7,115 nt of DNA from Acetatifactor sp. GTDB lineage: Bacteria; Bacillota; Clostridia; Lachnospirales; Lachnospiraceae. Both the position numbers and the translations under genes were made by a program. How positions within the stretch are numbered: position 1 is the stretch's first letter; the number at the start of each line of letters is the position of its first letter. The stretch spans positions 1 to 7,115 of the forward strand of contig JAILPF010000307.1 in assembly GCA_024699575.1 (NCBI GenBank). The letters are read 5' to 3'. The notes under the pieces are model-generated. The model was not told the origin of the DNA, made no database searches, and saw nothing but the letters and a program-made list of their open reading frames with translations. This document shows, piece after piece, positions 5,819 to 7,115 of the stretch.

Positions 5819-7115
5819 TTGAGCATTCGCAGTCTGGTGAAGCAGATACTTACGGAACAATTTAATAGTGTGTATCGAAGAAAAATTAGACAAAAACAAA
5901 TCTCATATGCACAGTGGATTCGGAGGCTGGAGGAGACTTCACCAAAAGCAGATGAAATGATTGCAGATGTGCATTTTGAGTGCTATCGAATCCACTGCGG
6001 AGAAATTGCAGAAGATGCATTGAATTGGATTGCGGAGTACTTTACAAATCATCCGGAGACGGATGTAGTATATGGGGACGAAGATGTGATGTCGGGGGGC
6101 ATAAGGCAGAATCCCTGGTTCAAACCGGATTGGTCTCCTGATTTTTTACAGAGTTGTTTTTATTTTGGCGGAATGTTTGCTGTACGAAAGTCTTTTTTGG
6201 AAAAACATCATCTGCAGGTGCCTGCGAATGTTGACACGGATACTAAAACTTATTTTGCATGGGGAAGAAAATGTGCCGACCTGGCAGGCGGTTATCAAAA
6301 AGCCGGAAATTGTATAGGACACATTGCAAAAATATGTTTTCACAATGCGGATGACAGTAACTATAGGCGATACCTTGACTCGCAAGCGGAAACAGCTGAG
6401 ATGGATGCGTTTCAGGATATTCCGATGGTTTCGGTGGTGATTCCGTCTAAGGATCATCCGCAGCTATTGGAGAAATGTCTGGAGCATGTGCACAGTGCTT
6501 TTGGAAAAATTCCGCATGAAGTGATTCTGGTTGACAATGGAAGTAATGATTTAAACAAAAAACGGACGGAAGTGCTTGTAAAGGTATGGACGGAACGTGG
6601 TTGTAAGGTAATGTATCTCTATCAACCGATGGACTTTCATTTTTCAAAAATGTGTAATCTCGGAGCGGAAAAAAGTACCGGAAGGCTGCTTCTATTCCTC
6701 AATGATGATGTGGAACTCTGCAATGGAAGTAATATAGAAAGGCTTGTGAAGCTTGCATGCCGCCCATATGCCGGAGCGGTTGGAATCAAACTGTACTACC
6801 CGGAATCCACCCGTATACAGCATGCGGGAATTACAAATCTGCCCATGGGTCCTGTGCATAAACTACAGTTTATGATGGACGAAAGAGATTATTATTTTGG
6901 AACGAATCAAAAGACAATTAATGTCAGTGCTGTCACTGCGGCATTTCTTTTGGTGGAGAAAGATAAATTCAGGGAGATTGGCGGTTTTTCCGAAAAGCTT
7001 CCTGTGGCATTTAATGATGTGGAACTTTGCTTTTCACTGCTGGAAAAGGGATATTATAATGTGTGCGCCAATGATTGCCATGCGTATCACCATGAATCCC
7101 TAAGCCGTGGAGATG
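5819..7115 (+). CDS. Family 2 glycosyltransferase, 3'-truncated by window edge
   Basis: At least 432 residues are visible from the TTG start, and the frame is open at the right edge. Residues about 203-432 form a GT-A fold of the GT2/COG1216 type: MVSVVIPSKDHPQLLEKCL at 203-221, EVILVDNGSND at 234-244, a metal-binding LFLNDDVEL at 292-300 (the DxD-like element), GGFSEKLPVAFNDVELC at 388-404, and the characteristic HHESLSRGD at 424-432. Such enzymes transfer a sugar from a nucleotide donor to a growing polysaccharide in the cytoplasm; rhamnosyl transfer would fit the context but cannot be read from the sequence. The N-terminal 50-195 region resembles the back half of another GT2 domain (VVYGDEDVM at 83-91, FKPDWSPDFLQS at 101-112) without the usual nucleotide-binding front half. 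The start follows the methyltransferase gene by 24 bases, so the two are probably co-translated from one mRNA. GT2 identity is secure; donor and acceptor are unknown. Confidence 0.92.
   Translation, partial: MSIRSLVKQILTEQFNSVYRRKIRQKQISYAQWIRRLEETSPKADEMIADVHFECYRIHCGEIAEDALNWIAEYFTNHPETDVVYGDEDVMSGGIRQNPWFKPDWSPDFLQSCFYFGGMFAVRKSFLEKHHLQVPANVDTDTKTYFAWGRKCADLAGGYQKAGNCIGHIAKICFHNADDSNYRRYLDSQAETAEMDAFQDIPMVSVVIPSKDHPQLLEKCLEHVHSAFGKIPHEVILVDNGSNDLNKKRTEVLVKVWTERGCKVMYLYQPMDFHFSKMCNLGAEKSTGRLLLFLNDDVELCNGSNIERLVKLACRPYAGAVGIKLYYPESTRIQHAGITNLPMGPVHKLQFMMDERDYYFGTNQKTINVSAVTAAFLLVEKDKFREIGGFSEKLPVAFNDVELCFSLLEKGYYNVCANDCHAYHHESLSRGD
5912..5997. repeat. Perfect 11-bp inverted repeat with a 64-base spacer, in the glycosyltransferase gene
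   Basis: CAGTGGATTCG (5912-5922) and CGAATCCACTG (5987-5997) are exact reverse complements within the first 180 bases of the glycosyltransferase coding region. They could form a long-range mRNA stem near the start of the gene. By simple base-composition reasoning one such pair in 7 kb is only mildly unexpected, so chance is possible. Confidence 0.5.

Noticed and set aside
4757..5899. Long reverse-strand open frame (380 codons) opposite the methyltransferase-kinase gene
   Set aside because: Its translation has no recognisable domain and is rich in His, Ile, Phe and Leu, as expected from the antisense of a gene with these codon biases. The forward gene is clearly real.

Overview
The window is a tightly packed, single-strand (+) block of six genes. 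It reads as an internal piece of a cell-surface polysaccharide operon from a Gram-positive Clostridia-type bacterium, most likely Lachnospiraceae. That placement is an inference. It rests on mid-range GC by eye, strong AAGGA/GAGGA-type ribosome sites, a GH25 muramidase beside wall-polysaccharide genes, and protein textures familiar from gut Firmicutes. No rRNA, tRNA, CRISPR array, insertion sequence, promoter or terminator was seen. The gaps between genes are 9 to 27 bases, so everything shown is probably one transcript that starts upstream and continues past the right edge.

Layout. (1) Positions 3-779 hold the C-terminal part of a GH25 lysozyme-like protein whose frame is open to the left edge. 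(2) Positions 807-1373 hold rfbC/rmlC, the dTDP-4-dehydrorhamnose 3,5-epimerase. (3) Positions 1383-2369 hold a Wzm/TagG-type ABC-2 polysaccharide export permease with an unusual extra N-terminal membrane hairpin. (4) Positions 2385-3686 hold the partner Wzt-type ATPase with a C-terminal extension typical of carbohydrate-binding Wzt proteins. (5) Positions 3713-5794 hold a large protein with an N-terminal SAM-dependent methyltransferase, a kinase-like middle domain and a beta-rich C-terminal domain. (6) Positions 5819-7115 hold the first part of a family 2 glycosyltransferase that starts at TTG and runs off the right edge.

How they may work together. RmlC helps supply dTDP-L-rhamnose. The glycosyltransferase and others outside the window would build a rhamnose-containing glycan on a lipid carrier in the cytoplasm. 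The Wzm/Wzt pair would export it. The GH25 protein would act on the peptidoglycan where the glycan is displayed.

The most interesting point is gene 5. Its methyltransferase-then-kinase order, next to a Wzt with a C-terminal domain, resembles the E. coli O9a WbdD/Wzt arrangement. There, methyl/phosphate capping of the non-reducing end stops chain growth and is read by the Wzt C-terminal domain to license export. The sequence therefore suggests a WbdD-like cap-and-export logic in a Gram-positive wall polysaccharide pathway. This is inferred from motifs and gene order only.
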